A stretch of 64,000 nt of DNA from Duganella margarita (GCF_009857535.1 NZ_WWCS01000005.1:1-64000); one strand, 5' to 3'; positions 27,451-37,033 are shown, numbered from the stretch's first letter. The notes: generated by a model not told the origin, from the letters alone. Numbers and translations: made by a program.

Positions 27451-28923
27451 GCGATCGATGTATTCCTTCAGCACGGGACTGTGTTCGTCGTGGGAGAGGG
27501 CGGCGAGGTAGCCGTCGGGGCGGAGCAGGGCGATGTCGCCGGGGGTGAAAGCGTAGGCGGTGCGCAGGTGGTTCTCTTGGTCGCGCAGTTCGGCGTGCTG
27601 GCCGACGGTCACGATGCGCAGGCTGCGGCGCGGCGCGATCGACGGCGTGACGTTTGCGTCCGGCTCATAGCGCAGCATTATCCAATCTCCCGATTTCAAT
27701 AGCGAAAACAAACGCAGCGGCTGGCCACCGGCGCCGACGCATGGCGCGTCCGGTGCGCGGTAGCCGGCGCGCAGTGGTGCGTCATCGTTACGTTCGTCGA
27801 GCGACAGTGATGAATCTGGATAGCCGAGATCCAGCTGCTGCTGTTCGCGTCCGCGTCGCAGGTCGCCGCGTTGGCGGGCGGCGTCCAGCAGCTGCGTCGA
27901 CATGCCCAGCATTTCGGCGGCGATCGCTCGACGCTCCGCTTCATAAGTGTCGAGCAGAGCGTCGTCGGCGCCGTGCAGCACCGCCGCCAGTTTCCAGCCG
28001 AGGTTCCACGCATCCTGCACGCTGGTGTTCAGTCCCTGGCCGCCGGTTGGCGGATGCACGTGCGCCGCATCGCCGGCGAGGAGCACGCGGCCGACTCGGT
28101 AGCGCTCTGCTAGCCGCGCGCTCATCGCGTAGTCGGAGCGCCAATGCACCGCATGCACTTGGATATCCGGACGGCCGGTGCGCTCGGCGATGACGGCGGC
28201 GAGACCGGCGTCCGACAGATCGAACGCGCCGTCGAGCGGGATCGGCATCTGCAATTGGAACAACTCGGTGCCCTGCAAAGGACAGAGGCTGATCTGCTTC
28301 GAGCCGCTTCCCCAGCGATGCCACACGTCGCGCGTCAGACCGCTGAGCGACAGGTCGGCCACTACCGCGCGCGCATTCAGCGACTCGCCAGGAAAGTCGA
28401 TGGCCAGCGTTTTGCGCACCAAGCTGCGGCCACCATCGGCGCCGATCAGGTAGCGCGCCCGCACCACGATCTCGCCGGCCGCCGACGTCACGCGCGCGGT
28501 GACTGCGCAGTCACTCTGTTCAAAGCCGGTCAGCGCGTGACCGTAGCGCGGCGCATGGCCCAGCTCCGCCAGCCGCGCGCGCAGTATGCCTTCGGTCAGA
28601 TGCTGGGGCAGCATCAGCGGCTGGCCGTAAGGTTCGGCCGGCGTGGCGGCGTTGGCGGCGATGCTGGCTTCATCGCGGTAGCTGCCGTCGGCGGCGTAGT
28701 GGCGCTGGGCTGGATAGTAGCCGCCGGCGGCGATCATGCGGTCGGCGACGTCCAGCGCTTCGAAGATTTCCAGCGTGCGTGGCTGGATGCCTTTGCCGCG
28801 CGAACCGGCGAACGGCGTCTCCGCCTGGTCGATCAGCACGAAAGGAATGTGGCGGCGCGCCAGGTCGATCGCCAGTGTCAGGCCGGCCGCGCCGGCGCCG
28901 CAAATCAGAACGTCTGTATTCAT
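27439..28923 (-). CDS. FAD-dependent aromatic monooxygenase (PheA/TfdB family)
   Basis: A 494-residue flavoprotein hydroxylase. The dinucleotide-binding motif is GAGAAG at 9-14 (VLICGAGAAGLTLAID), the NADPH/FAD DG motif lies in GADGGRSLVRK near 157-167, and the second FAD motif is GDAAHVHPPTGGQGLN near 280-295. A thioredoxin-like C-terminal domain ends the protein. Relatives hydroxylate phenols, polyketides or antibiotics such as rifampicin and tetracycline; the substrate cannot be read here. The ATG at 28923 has AAGGAG 7 bases upstream; the frame stays open further upstream only by chance. It is divergent from a marR-type gene, with a near-consensus promoter and two matching operators in the gap. 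Confidence 0.88.
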   Translation of the reverse strand: MNTDVLICGAGAAGLTLAIDLARRHIPFVLIDQAETPFAGSRGKGIQPRTLEIFEALDVADRMIAAGGYYPAQRHYAADGSYRDEASIAANAATPAEPYGQPLMLPQHLTEGILRARLAELGHAPRYGHALTGFEQSDCAVTARVTSAAGEIVVRARYLIGADGGRSLVRKTLAIDFPGESLNARAVVADLSLSGLTRDVWHRWGSGSKQISLCPLQGTELFQLQMPIPLDGAFDLSDAGLAAVIAERTGRPDIQVHAVHWRSDYAMSARLAERYRVGRVLLAGDAAHVHPPTGGQGLNTSVQDAWNLGWKLAAVLHGADDALLDTYEAERRAIAAEMLGMSTQLLDAARQRGDLRRGREQQQLDLGYPDSSLSLDERNDDAPLRAGYRAPDAPCVGAGGQPLRLFSLLKSGDWIMLRYEPDANVTPSIAPRRSLRIVTVGQHAELRDQENHLRTAYAFTPGDIALLRPDGYLAALSHDEHSPVLKEYIDRLVR

Positions 28924-28937
28924 CAGGTGCTCCTTGA

Positions 28938-28956
28938 TATGTGTATTTTGCACATA
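28938..28956. promoter_or_regulatory. MarR-type operator O1, over the monooxygenase -10
   Basis: The 19-bp inverted repeat TATGTGTA-TTT-TGCACATA overlaps the -10 hexamer and start point of the monooxygenase promoter. It has the same sequence outside the central 3 bases as O2. Confidence 0.75.
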
Positions 28957-28982
28957 ATATTCCGCCCCTAAAATCGTGTCAA
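28954..28982 (-). promoter_or_regulatory. Near-consensus promoter of the FAD monooxygenase
   Basis: On the minus strand, TTGACA (28982-28977), exactly 17 bp, then TATTAT (28959-28954). The predicted start is near 28946, inside operator O1. Confidence 0.75.
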
Positions 28983-28986
28983 TAAT

Positions 28987-29005
28987 TATGTGTACAATGC
29001 ACATA
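28987..29005. promoter_or_regulatory. MarR-type operator O2, over the marR start
   Basis: TATGTGTA-CAA-TGCACATA is identical to O1 apart from the central 3 bases. It starts 49 bp from O1. It covers a TACAAT (28993-28998) that could serve as the marR -10 and ends on the A of the marR ATG. Confidence 0.75.
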
Positions 29006-29475
29006 TGAATAAAGATATCCGCGAAATGCATGACGCGCTGCTCGACATCATCGGCTTCATGAGCCGCCCCGAGCCCGACGTCACCCTGATGTCCGAGATG
29101 GCCATGCCGCTCGAACGCGCGCTGCTTCCTCTGCTGGTGCGCATCGACCGCCGCGGTCCGATCGGCGTGGTGGAGCTGGCCGATGTGGTGGGACGCGACT
29201 ACACCACCGTCAGCCGCCAGGTGGCGCGGCTGGACGAACTGGGTCTGGTGGTGCGCCGTGCCGGCACGCGCGACAAGCGGGTGCGCGAGGCAGAGGTGAC
29301 GCAAGCGGGGCGCGAGATGGCCGACGCCATCGACCGCATGCGCGAAGAACTGGTCGGCGAGTTGATGGCCGATTGGACCAACGCCGAGCGCCGCGACCTC
29401 GCGCGCCTGCTCAAACGGATGGCTTCCGACATGAACCAATGGATGGTCCACCGTAAGTCGGAAGACGCCGGCTAG
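29005..29475 (+). CDS. MarR-family transcriptional regulator
   Basis: A 156-residue MarR protein. The winged helix is visible as GPIGVVELADVVGRDYTTVSRQVARLDELGLVVRRAG followed by the wing RDKRVREAEVT, and a C-terminal dimer helix (MREELVGELMADWTNAERRDLARLLKRM). MarR proteins usually repress a neighbouring divergent gene until a small aromatic ligand binds, which fits the adjoining monooxygenase. The ATG at 29005 has no Shine-Dalgarno. If the TACAAT at 28993-28998 is its -10, the transcript would begin at the ATG and be leaderless. A GTG at 28990 is an alternative start, also without a ribosome site. Confidence 0.88.
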   Translation: MNKDIREMHDALLDIIGFMSRPEPDVTLMSEMAMPLERALLPLLVRIDRRGPIGVVELADVVGRDYTTVSRQVARLDELGLVVRRAGTRDKRVREAEVTQAGREMADAIDRMREELVGELMADWTNAERRDLARLLKRMASDMNQWMVHRKSEDAG

Positions 29476-30034
29476 GCGTCGCCGCATTTCAAACGCCGCC
29501 TGTCGCGGCTTGCCTTAACGCCGATTTACATCGCCACGCGCGCGCATTTCGAGGCGCGATCGGCGTTCGATCACCTCCTCTAAAACGCAGGCGCGATGCG
29601 GTGCACCGCTGTATTCCGCTTGCTATTCGCCTTACTCTGTCTCATAATCGCGACGAATTAAAAACAGCGAGTGGTTGCGGCGCGTACGCGATGCGCAAGC
29701 GCTCTCGGATTCGGAAGCGGGTGATGCGATTGTTCAGCCAAAAACGGCGGCGTCGAAGAAACCCAGGCAGCATAAGGCTTACTTTGAAGTGCGATTTTTC
29801 CGGCGCGACGCGCGCGGCACTTCCCGAACCCGATTGAGCGCGCGTGAAGAGTGCGCGGTGACGCAAACGAGTACGTTGAAGCGGCATGTGAATGTGAGAT
29901 GGCGAGCGTAAGTCGATAAAAAGCGCGCGAATATCTAACGTGCCGGTTGCGTAACGATGAGGTTTTCGTGTACTTTACGAAATTGAAAATACGTGTTTAA
30001 AAGTGCGTTGAAATTTGAGAAGTGCGCACCACGT

Positions 30035-30062
30035 AGTGAAGACCGAGCAGTGAAGACCGAAC
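30035..30062. repeat. 14-bp tandem duplication
   Basis: AGTGAAGACCGAGC followed directly by AGTGAAGACCGAAC, one mismatch, about 55 bp before the orphan terminator. Confidence 0.7.
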
Positions 30063-30114
30063 ACGGGATATAGATTCACACCATATGCACAAGACCACGT
30101 CGTCGTTTTTGTTC

Positions 30115-30157
30115 AACCGTCTTGCCTGATCTGATTCAGGCCGGGCGGTTTTTTGTT
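30115..30157 (+). terminator. Orphan Rho-independent terminator
   Basis: Lower stem AACCGTC / GGCGGTT (one G-U), upper stem GCCTGA / TCAGGC with a 6-base loop, then TTTTTTGTTTG. The nearest upstream gene on this strand (marR) ends 640 bp earlier and the next one starts 304 bp later. It therefore ends either an unannotated RNA or works as an attenuator. Confidence 0.8.
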
Positions 30158-30336
30158 TGAAAACGAAAACCGCGACGTGGCTGCGACGCAGGTTCCTGGA
30201 GCTGAGTACACGCCCGGACCACCGCAAAACGTCGCGACAAGATTTGTGTCCGCACGCTGTTCCAGCTATGGAGAGCGGGTGGATCGATGGCTGAAGCGCT
30301 GCACTTGTGAGGAGATGCAGCAGTTCAGCTAGTGCC

Positions 30337-30382
30337 GAATTCATTAGCGCAAACCGCGTTGGTTTGCGCCGATGAATAATTC
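30337..30382 (+). other. Stable hairpin in the leader of the H1-like gene
   Basis: The core stem GCGCAAACC / GGTTTGCGC has a 5-base loop, extended by TTCAT / ATGAA and GAATT / AATTC. It lies about 80 bp before the H1-like ATG and has no T-run after it. Confidence 0.6.
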
Positions 30383-30460
30383 GCCTGGCCCAATTCCGGG
30401 TCGGACGGGTTTAAATCTTGTAATGAATTTTTTCCCATCCCCGATGAAGGAGAACTAAAC

Positions 30461-31483
30461 ATGGCTACCGCCGCAAAGAAACCAGCAGCTAAGAAAGCTG
30501 CCGCACCAGCAAAAAAAACCACCGCCGCTAAAGCAGCTGCGCCTGCAAAAAAACCAGTTGCTGCCAAAGCCGCTGCCAAGCCAGCCGCCAAAGCTGCTGC
30601 CAAGCCAGCAGTGAAAAAAGCTGCCGCTAAACCAGCAGTGAAAAAAGCCGCCGCTAAACCAGCAGCTAAAGTCGCCGCTAAACCGGCAGCGAAAAAAGCC
30701 GCCGCCAAGCCGGTCGCTAAAAAAGCTGTCGCTAAAGTAGCAGCAAAACCAGCAGCTAAAGCAGCAGCCAAGCCAGCAGCGAAAAAAGTCGCCGCTAAGC
30801 CAGCAGCCAAGAAAACCGTCGCTAAAGCCGCCGCTAAACCAGCAGCGAAAAAAGTCGCCGCCAAGCCAGCAGCCAAAAAAGTAGCCGCTAAACCAGCAGC
30901 GAAAAAGACCGTTGCCAAAGCCGCCGCCAAGCCAGCCGCTAAAAAAGTCGCCGCTAAACCAGCAGCGAAAAAAGTCGCTGCTAAACCAGCTGCTAAAAAA
31001 GTAGCTGCCAAAACTGCCGCCAAGCCAGCAGCTAAAAAAGCCGTTGCCAAGCCAGCTGCTAAAGTCGCTGCCAAAAAACCAGCAGTAAAAGCAGCAGCCA
31101 AGCCGGCTGCAAAGGTCGCGGCTAAGCCAGCAGCAAAAAAGCCAGTTAAAGCCTCGACTGCGAAGTCGAGCGCCAAGCCAGCTGCTAAAGTCGCTGCCAA
31201 GCCAGCCGCTAAACCAGCTGTCAAGAAAGCTGCTAAACCAGCCGCCAAGCCAGCCGCCGCTCCGGCCGCAGCACCAGCAGCCGCTCCAGCAGCAACTGCT
31301 CCAGCCGCCAAGCCAGAAGTGAAAAAAGCTGCGCCGAAAAAAGCTGCTCCAAAAAAGGAAGCCGCTAAACCAGCCGCCGCTCCTGCTCCAGCTGCCGCTC
31401 CGGCCGCTGCTGCTCCAGCTGCGAAAACCGTTCTGGCGCCGGCCGCTGCATGGCCGTTCCCAACCAGCACGCGTCCGTCCTAA
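30461..31483 (+). CDS. Histone H1-like Lys/Ala/Pro-repeat DNA-binding protein
   Basis: A 340-residue low-complexity protein built of KPAAK, KKVAAKPAA and KAAAKPA repeats, resembling the C-terminal tail of eukaryotic histone H1 and the AlgP/H1-like proteins of proteobacteria. There is no folded domain. Lys, Ala and Pro make up nearly all residues 1-270; an Ala/Pro-rich stretch and the distinct ending AAAWPFPTSTRPS follow. It should bind DNA nonspecifically and affect nucleoid compaction or transcription. AAGGAGA lies 9 bases before the ATG. The A-rich codons (AAA, GCA, GCT) stand out from the surrounding genes. The start of the SWIB protein at 10.8-11.1 kb has the same tail composition. Confidence 0.88.
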   Translation: MATAAKKPAAKKAAAPAKKTTAAKAAAPAKKPVAAKAAAKPAAKAAAKPAVKKAAAKPAVKKAAAKPAAKVAAKPAAKKAAAKPVAKKAVAKVAAKPAAKAAAKPAAKKVAAKPAAKKTVAKAAAKPAAKKVAAKPAAKKVAAKPAAKKTVAKAAAKPAAKKVAAKPAAKKVAAKPAAKKVAAKTAAKPAAKKAVAKPAAKVAAKKPAVKAAAKPAAKVAAKPAAKKPVKASTAKSSAKPAAKVAAKPAAKPAVKKAAKPAAKPAAAPAAAPAAAPAATAPAAKPEVKKAAPKKAAPKKEAAKPAAAPAPAAAPAAAAPAAKTVLAPAAAWPFPTSTRPS

Positions 31484-31513
31484 GCTAACGCTTGGACGCC
31501 TGCTAAGGCAAAT

Positions 31514-31549
31514 GGCCGCTGTGTGAGACAATCACACAGCGGCTTTTTT
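31514..31549 (+). terminator. Rho-independent terminator after the H1-like gene
   Basis: A 12-bp perfect stem GCCGCTGTGTGA / TCACACAGCGGC with a 5-base loop, followed by T6. The YggT start is only 14 bp beyond the T-run. Confidence 0.93.
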
Positions 31550-31563
31550 ATTGGAGGGGTTCC

Positions 31564-32097
31564 GTGCTGATTAGTATTCTCAAGTTGATTGTCGACGCCA
31601 TCGCTGTGCTGCTGGGCGGCGCCTTGCTGCTGCGTTTCTGGATGCAGGCGATCCGCGTGCGGCCACCGTCGTCGGTGGCGCAGTTCACCTTCCAATTGTC
31701 GGACTGGCTGGTGCGGCCGCTGCGGCGCATCGTGCCGGGCGTGGGCGGCTATGACTGGGCCAGTTTGATTGGCGCGTTTGTGATCGTGCTGGCGGCGACG
31801 TCGGTGATGTTTTTGGCTGGCTGGCCAGCACAGTTGGTGCTGCTGGCGGCGGTGCAGCGCTTCCTGGAATGGATACTGTACGGTTTCATGGCGCTGCTGG
31901 TGGTCGAGGCGATCTTCAGCTGGGTCAATCCGCATGCGCCGCTGGCGCCGTTCGTGCGCGCGCTGAATGAACCGCTGCTGCGGCCTATCCGTCGCGTGGT
32001 GCCGCTGGTGGGGAATCTGGATCTGTCGCTGCTGGTGGCGATCATCCTGCTGCAGATCGCGCAGCTGCTGCTCGGTGTGGCGTTTAGCGGGCATTGA
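31564..32097 (+). CDS. YggT-family membrane protein
   Basis: A 177-residue inner-membrane protein with two YGGT repeats, each ending in the signature RPLRRIVP (residues about 54-61) and RPIRRVVP (about 140-147). Four hydrophobic segments are present. YggT proteins are often next to pyrroline reductase or cell-division genes; a role in osmotic shock or division has been proposed, but the function is not settled. It starts with GTG after GGAGGGG. The preceding H1 terminator leaves no room for a separate promoter in the gap, so expression must come from read-through or a promoter inside the terminator region. Confidence 0.88.
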   Translation: MLISILKLIVDAIAVLLGGALLLRFWMQAIRVRPPSSVAQFTFQLSDWLVRPLRRIVPGVGGYDWASLIGAFVIVLAATSVMFLAGWPAQLVLLAAVQRFLEWILYGFMALLVVEAIFSWVNPHAPLAPFVRALNEPLLRPIRRVVPLVGNLDLSLLVAIILLQIAQLLLGVAFSGH

Positions 32098-32120
32098 TGA
32101 TTTACGCCGACGTCAAAAGC

Positions 32121-32149
32121 AAAGGCAGGTCATTGGCCTGCCTTTTTTT
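32121..32149 (+). terminator. Rho-independent terminator after yggT
   Basis: GGCAGG / CCTGCC stem (extended by A-T pairs) followed by T7. Confidence 0.88.
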
Positions 32150-32162
32150 ACCCAGGTACAGC

Positions 32163-32192
32163 GGGGTCTGACCCCGTACGGGGTCAGACCCC
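32163..32192. repeat. Perfect 30-bp GGGGTC-type palindrome
   Basis: GGGGTCTGACCCC, then GTAC, then GGGGTCAGACCCC: a perfect palindrome, each half itself containing a smaller one (GGGGTC/GACCCC). It lies between the yggT terminator and the convergent kinase gene. The ends match those of the palindrome at 10671-10741. Confidence 0.85.
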
Positions 32193-32211
32193 AGGCTTGA
32201 CGCGGTGCGGG

Positions 32212-33150
32212 TTAGAAGCGGTAGCCGAAGGCTGCTTCGAACTTGTCGGCGATTTCCGCCGCCGTGAAGCTGTGATTCTGCGCGCCGCGATGGGCGATCT
32301 TGATCGCGCCCAGCAAACTGGCGAGGCGGCCGGTGGTCTCCCAGCTCCAGCCATTGGTGATGCCGAACAGCAGACCGGCGCGATAGGCGTCGCCGCAACC
32401 GGTTGGATCCAGCGCTTCCGCCACCGGCACGGCCGGGATGTCGATGCGCTGGCCCTTGGTGTAAATCTCCGAACCCTGCTCGCCACGCGTGATGATCAGC
32501 GCTTCCACGCGGCTGGCGATGTCCGCCTGCGTCAGGCCGGTGCGCTCGGTCAGCAGCTCGATTTCGTAATCGTTGGTGGTCACGTAGGTGGCTTTGTCGA
32601 TGAATTCAATCAGCTCTTCGCCATTGAACATCGGCAGCTGCTGGCCCGGATCGAAGATGAACGGGATCTGCAGGTCGGCCAGGTCGACGGCGTGCTTCTT
32701 CATGCCCAGGTGACCGTCCGGCGAGATGATGGCGATGCGCGCCGGGCCGGCCTTGGCGATGTCATTCTCGTGCGCGTACGACATGGCGCCCGGGTGGAAG
32801 GCGTTGATCTGGTTGTTATCCTGGTCGGCGGTGACGAAGCACTGGGCGTTGTAGGCGTCTTCCTTGATCAGGATGTTGTCGGTGGACAGACCCAGTTTGC
32901 GGAAGCGCGCCATGTAGGCGGCGTTGTCCTGACCCATGACGCCGACGATGCGCGGCGATCCGCCCAGCAGTTGCAGGTTGTAGGCGATGTTGGGCGCGCA
33001 GCCGCCGAATTCCGTGCGCATGGTCGGCGCCAGGAACGACACGTTCACCTTGTGCAGCTGGTCCGCCAGCAGGATGCTGTCGAAGCGGTTCGGGAAGCTC
33101 AGGATGGTGTCGATGGCGATCGAGCCGCAAATCAAAGAGGTCTGGGTCAT
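32212..33150 (-). CDS. PfkB-family carbohydrate/nucleoside kinase
   Basis: A 312-residue sugar or nucleoside kinase of the PfkB/ribokinase superfamily. Signature 2 is DPTGCGDAYRAGLL near residues 248-261 (catalytic Asp in GCGDA) and the substrate-side glycine motif is FGGCAPNIAYNLQLLGG near 48-64. It resembles adenosine kinases of the bacterial type, but fructose- or ribokinase activity cannot be excluded. It is the last gene of the long reverse-strand run headed by the nucleotidyltransferase-like gene; the gap to the upstream zinc-ribbon gene is only 9 bp, so they are likely co-transcribed. Confidence 0.87.
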   Translation of the reverse strand: MTQTSLICGSIAIDTILSFPNRFDSILLADQLHKVNVSFLAPTMRTEFGGCAPNIAYNLQLLGGSPRIVGVMGQDNAAYMARFRKLGLSTDNILIKEDAYNAQCFVTADQDNNQINAFHPGAMSYAHENDIAKAGPARIAIISPDGHLGMKKHAVDLADLQIPFIFDPGQQLPMFNGEELIEFIDKATYVTTNDYEIELLTERTGLTQADIASRVEALIITRGEQGSEIYTKGQRIDIPAVPVAEALDPTGCGDAYRAGLLFGITNGWSWETTGRLASLLGAIKIAHRGAQNHSFTAAEIADKFEAAFGYRF

Positions 33151-33159
33151 GATAGGTCT

Positions 33160-34701
33160 TTAAGGGTAGAAGACGGCGATGTGATAGCCGGATGCTTTCA
33201 GATCGTGGAGTTCAAAGTAGAGTTTAACGGCTTGTTCGGTATGCGGGGCGAATCCTTTGTCGACGGCCACGTCGGCGCTCAGATAGTCGCGCGGCGTAAA
33301 CACGCGGCGCAGGATGCGTTTGTCGTTGGCGTCGTCCAGCGTCAGTTCGATCGACGGCCAGGCTTGCGCGGTGGCGCTCTGGTTGCGCAGCAGGGTGGCG
33401 AAGGAGAACGCGGTCTCGCTCAGCGTTTGCAGTTCGCCCTGTTCGATGGTGAGGTCGTCGATTTGCGTCGGCAGTTCGATCTTGCAGCCGAGCGCCGTGC
33501 AGGCGGCCGTCAGCGCCGGTTTCAGCGGCGGCATGGCGGCGGCCAGCGTGTTGCGGAAGGTGGTGATGGCCTGGCCGAACAGGGCGCCCACCAGCAGCAC
33601 CGAGCCGAGGCTCATGGCGATGGTGGCGGCTTTGCCGTACTTCCGGCGCTGGCGGTCGCGTTTGACGAAGCCTGGTTCGTCCGGTTCGGCGTGGTCTTCG
33701 TGGGCCGGCGATTCGTCGGCGCTGGCGGCGCGCAGGTAGGCGTGTGCGCTGGTGCTTTGCGCTTGCGACATGCCGGCGCTGGACAGCTGAACCAGGGCCT
33801 CTTCGTCGACTTCTTCCAGTTCGTCGTCGCGCAGGGAGCGGACGGCGGGTGGCGTCGGCGGCGGCGCAGTTGGCGCATCGTCGTTGTCGTCGGCGGCGCG
33901 GCTGTCTTCGGCTTCGGCGGCGAAGACGGCATCGGCGGCGGCTGCGAAGGCGGCGCTGACGCCGGGACCGGCGCCGGCTTGCAGCTCCTCCAGCGGCGGT
34001 TCGTCCCAGGTCGGTTCGCGGCGGCCGCCGGGCAGGTTGTCGTGGTCGGCGGAGATGGGCAGGCCGTCGGCGTCGTGCTGGACGTCGCCCAGCGATTGCT
34101 CCATCACGGCCAGTTCGGCTTCCAGCGCGGCTTCCAGTTCGGCGTCGCTCAGGGTGTCGGCGCTGATGACGTCATCCAGCAGCGGTTGCGGCGCGAGTTC
34201 GGGATCAATGCTCGCTTCCAGGTCCGGCTCGGATTCCATGTCCAGATCGAGGTCGAACAGGGCGTCGCGGTCGGCCGAAAGCATGGCTGGCTCGGCTGGC
34301 AGCGGGAAGGGCGTTGGCGTGTCTTCATCCAGCGCGGGCTCAGGTTCGGGCTCCGGCTCCGGCTTGGCTTCAGGCTCTGGCTCTGGCTCAGCTTCGGCCA
34401 GTGCTGGCATATCGTCTGGTTCTGCCGGCTCGACCGTATCGAGTTCCAGCAGCGGTTCAGCTTCCTCGGCGGCCAGCACTTCGGCGGCGCGCGTGTCGAG
34501 CGCGGCCATTTTCTGGTCGAAGGGAGTCGCTGCCGGGAGAGGGGAAACCGGGAGTGGCGTCGGCGGCTCCAGCAGGGCCGCGTTGCCGTCAAAGACTTCA
34601 TTACAGGCGCCACAGCGCACTATGCCCCCACGTAATTTCAGCTGGTCATGAGCGACCCGAAATACCGTGTTGCAGTGGGGGCATTTAGTGGCGAGCGCCA
34701 T
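33160..34701 (-). CDS. Zinc-ribbon and DUF3426 membrane protein
   Basis: A 513-residue protein with an N-terminal MJ0042-type zinc ribbon (C7, C10, C30, C33 in CPHC...CGAC). A long acidic low-complexity linker (about 45-335, with EPEPEPE runs) follows, then one membrane segment near 352-370 and a C-terminal DUF3426 domain (IELTLDDANDKRILRRVFTPRDYL). Function unknown. The topology places the zinc ribbon in the cytoplasm and DUF3426 in the periplasm. The association with prmA and accBC is common in Burkholderiales. Length varies widely in this family because of the linker. Confidence 0.86.
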   Translation of the reverse strand: MALATKCPHCNTVFRVAHDQLKLRGGIVRCGACNEVFDGNAALLEPPTPLPVSPLPAATPFDQKMAALDTRAAEVLAAEEAEPLLELDTVEPAEPDDMPALAEAEPEPEPEAKPEPEPEPEPALDEDTPTPFPLPAEPAMLSADRDALFDLDLDMESEPDLEASIDPELAPQPLLDDVISADTLSDAELEAALEAELAVMEQSLGDVQHDADGLPISADHDNLPGGRREPTWDEPPLEELQAGAGPGVSAAFAAAADAVFAAEAEDSRAADDNDDAPTAPPPTPPAVRSLRDDELEEVDEEALVQLSSAGMSQAQSTSAHAYLRAASADESPAHEDHAEPDEPGFVKRDRQRRKYGKAATIAMSLGSVLLVGALFGQAITTFRNTLAAAMPPLKPALTAACTALGCKIELPTQIDDLTIEQGELQTLSETAFSFATLLRNQSATAQAWPSIELTLDDANDKRILRRVFTPRDYLSADVAVDKGFAPHTEQAVKLYFELHDLKASGYHIAVFYP

Positions 34702-34712
34702 TGATGCTGCGC

Positions 34713-35654
34713 TTATTGTTCCGAGCGTGCAGGCGGAACGGTATCGCTACCCAGGCGGCCATGCAGCGCCACCCAGCCTTCTTGCTCGGCCCACACGCCC
34801 AGCTTGATGAACGGCGCATATGCCGCCGCCACTTCTTCCGCCTGGCGCGCCAGCACGCCCGACAGGATCAGCGAACCGCCGTCGGCCACGCGGCCGGACA
34901 GCATCGGCGCCATCAGCTTCAGCGGGCTGGACAGGATGTTGGCGACCACGATATCGAAACGCTGGGTCGCGTGCTGCGACTCGGCGAAGCTGTCCGGCAG
35001 GAAGAATTCGATCTCGCAATGGTTACGGACGGCATTGTCGGCCGCCGACTCGATCGCTTGCGGATCGATGTCCACACCCACCACTTCGCCGGCGCCAACC
35101 TTCTTGGCCACCATGGCCAAAATGCCGGAACCGCAGCCGTAATCCAGCACGGTTTTGCCCGGCGCCGGATTGGCTTCCAGCCACTCCATGCACAGACGGG
35201 TGGTCGGATGGCTGCCGGTGCCGAACGCCAGGCCTGGATCGAGTTCCAGGATCAGCGCGTCCGGATTCGGCGCTTCGTGCCACGACGGCACCACCCAGAT
35301 GTTCTTGCCGATCGGGATAGGCGCAAACTGCGACTGGGTCAGACGCACCCAGTCCTGCTCCTCCACCTTGCGGGTGGTGAACTTCGGCAGGGTGGTCAGG
35401 CCGATCTGGCCGGCAGCGGCCGCAACGATCACGGCCTGGTCGTCATCTTCGTCGGTCAGGGCGACCACGCGGCTGTGATCCCACGCCGCTTCGGTCGGCT
35501 CCATGCCCGGCTCGCCGAACAGCGGTTTTTCCGCGTCGGTGCCTTCGTCCGCGTCTTCCACGGAAACCGACAGGGCGCCCACGTCCATCAGCGCCTCGGA
35601 CAGGGCTTCAGCGTGGTCACGCGCGATTTCGATGACGATTTCAGTCCAGCTCAT
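34713..35654 (-). CDS. prmA: Ribosomal protein L11 methyltransferase
   Basis: PrmA trimethylates ribosomal protein L11. The 313-residue protein has an N-terminal substrate-recognition domain followed by a class I SAM fold. The conserved GTGSHPTT lies at 145-152, SAM motif [12 protein letters not shown] at 169-179, GVDIDPQA near 193-200 and the post-motif [14 protein letters not shown] near 238-251. It lies 2 bp downstream of accC, a conserved neighbourhood in betaproteobacteria, and in one operon with accBC. Confidence 0.95.
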   Translation of the reverse strand: MSWTEIVIEIARDHAEALSEALMDVGALSVSVEDADEGTDAEKPLFGEPGMEPTEAAWDHSRVVALTDEDDDQAVIVAAAAGQIGLTTLPKFTTRKVEEQDWVRLTQSQFAPIPIGKNIWVVPSWHEAPNPDALILELDPGLAFGTGSHPTTRLCMEWLEANPAPGKTVLDYGCGSGILAMVAKKVGAGEVVGVDIDPQAIESAADNAVRNHCEIEFFLPDSFAESQHATQRFDIVVANILSSPLKLMAPMLSGRVADGGSLILSGVLARQAEEVAAAYAPFIKLGVWAEQEGWVALHGRLGSDTVPPARSEQ

Positions 35655-35656
35655 GT

Positions 35657-37033
<1,377 letters not shown>

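Larger units (their letters stand above)
29476..30460. other. 985-bp non-coding region upstream of the H1-like gene
   Basis: No convincing protein gene. Short open frames (for example 29601-29837 and 29642-29887 on opposite strands) are Arg-rich, lack ribosome sites and overlap each other. Structure seen: a long hairpin at 29517-29567 (AACGCCGAT / ATCGGCGTT with inner GC-rich pairs), a 14-bp tandem duplication at 30035-30062 (AGTGAAGACCGAGC), a clear terminator at 30115-30157 and a stable hairpin at 30337-30382. The base composition is more AT-rich than the flanking genes. It may hold a small RNA and/or a long regulated leader for the H1-like gene. Confidence 0.6.

Noticed and set aside
27439..29487. 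A 682-residue version of the monooxygenase starting at 29487
   Set aside because: The extra N-terminus is antisense to marR. The FAD motif begins just after the ATG at 28923, which has AAGGAG upstream.
29601..29887. Small Arg-rich open frames in the non-coding stretch
   Set aside because: They overlap on opposite strands, lack ribosome sites and show no conserved motif.
30325..31531. Two long reverse frames (Ala/Phe- and Ser/Gly/Trp-rich) over the H1-like gene
   Set aside because: They arise from the reverse complement of repeated Lys-Ala-Pro codons; no starts with ribosome sites, and low-complexity content only.
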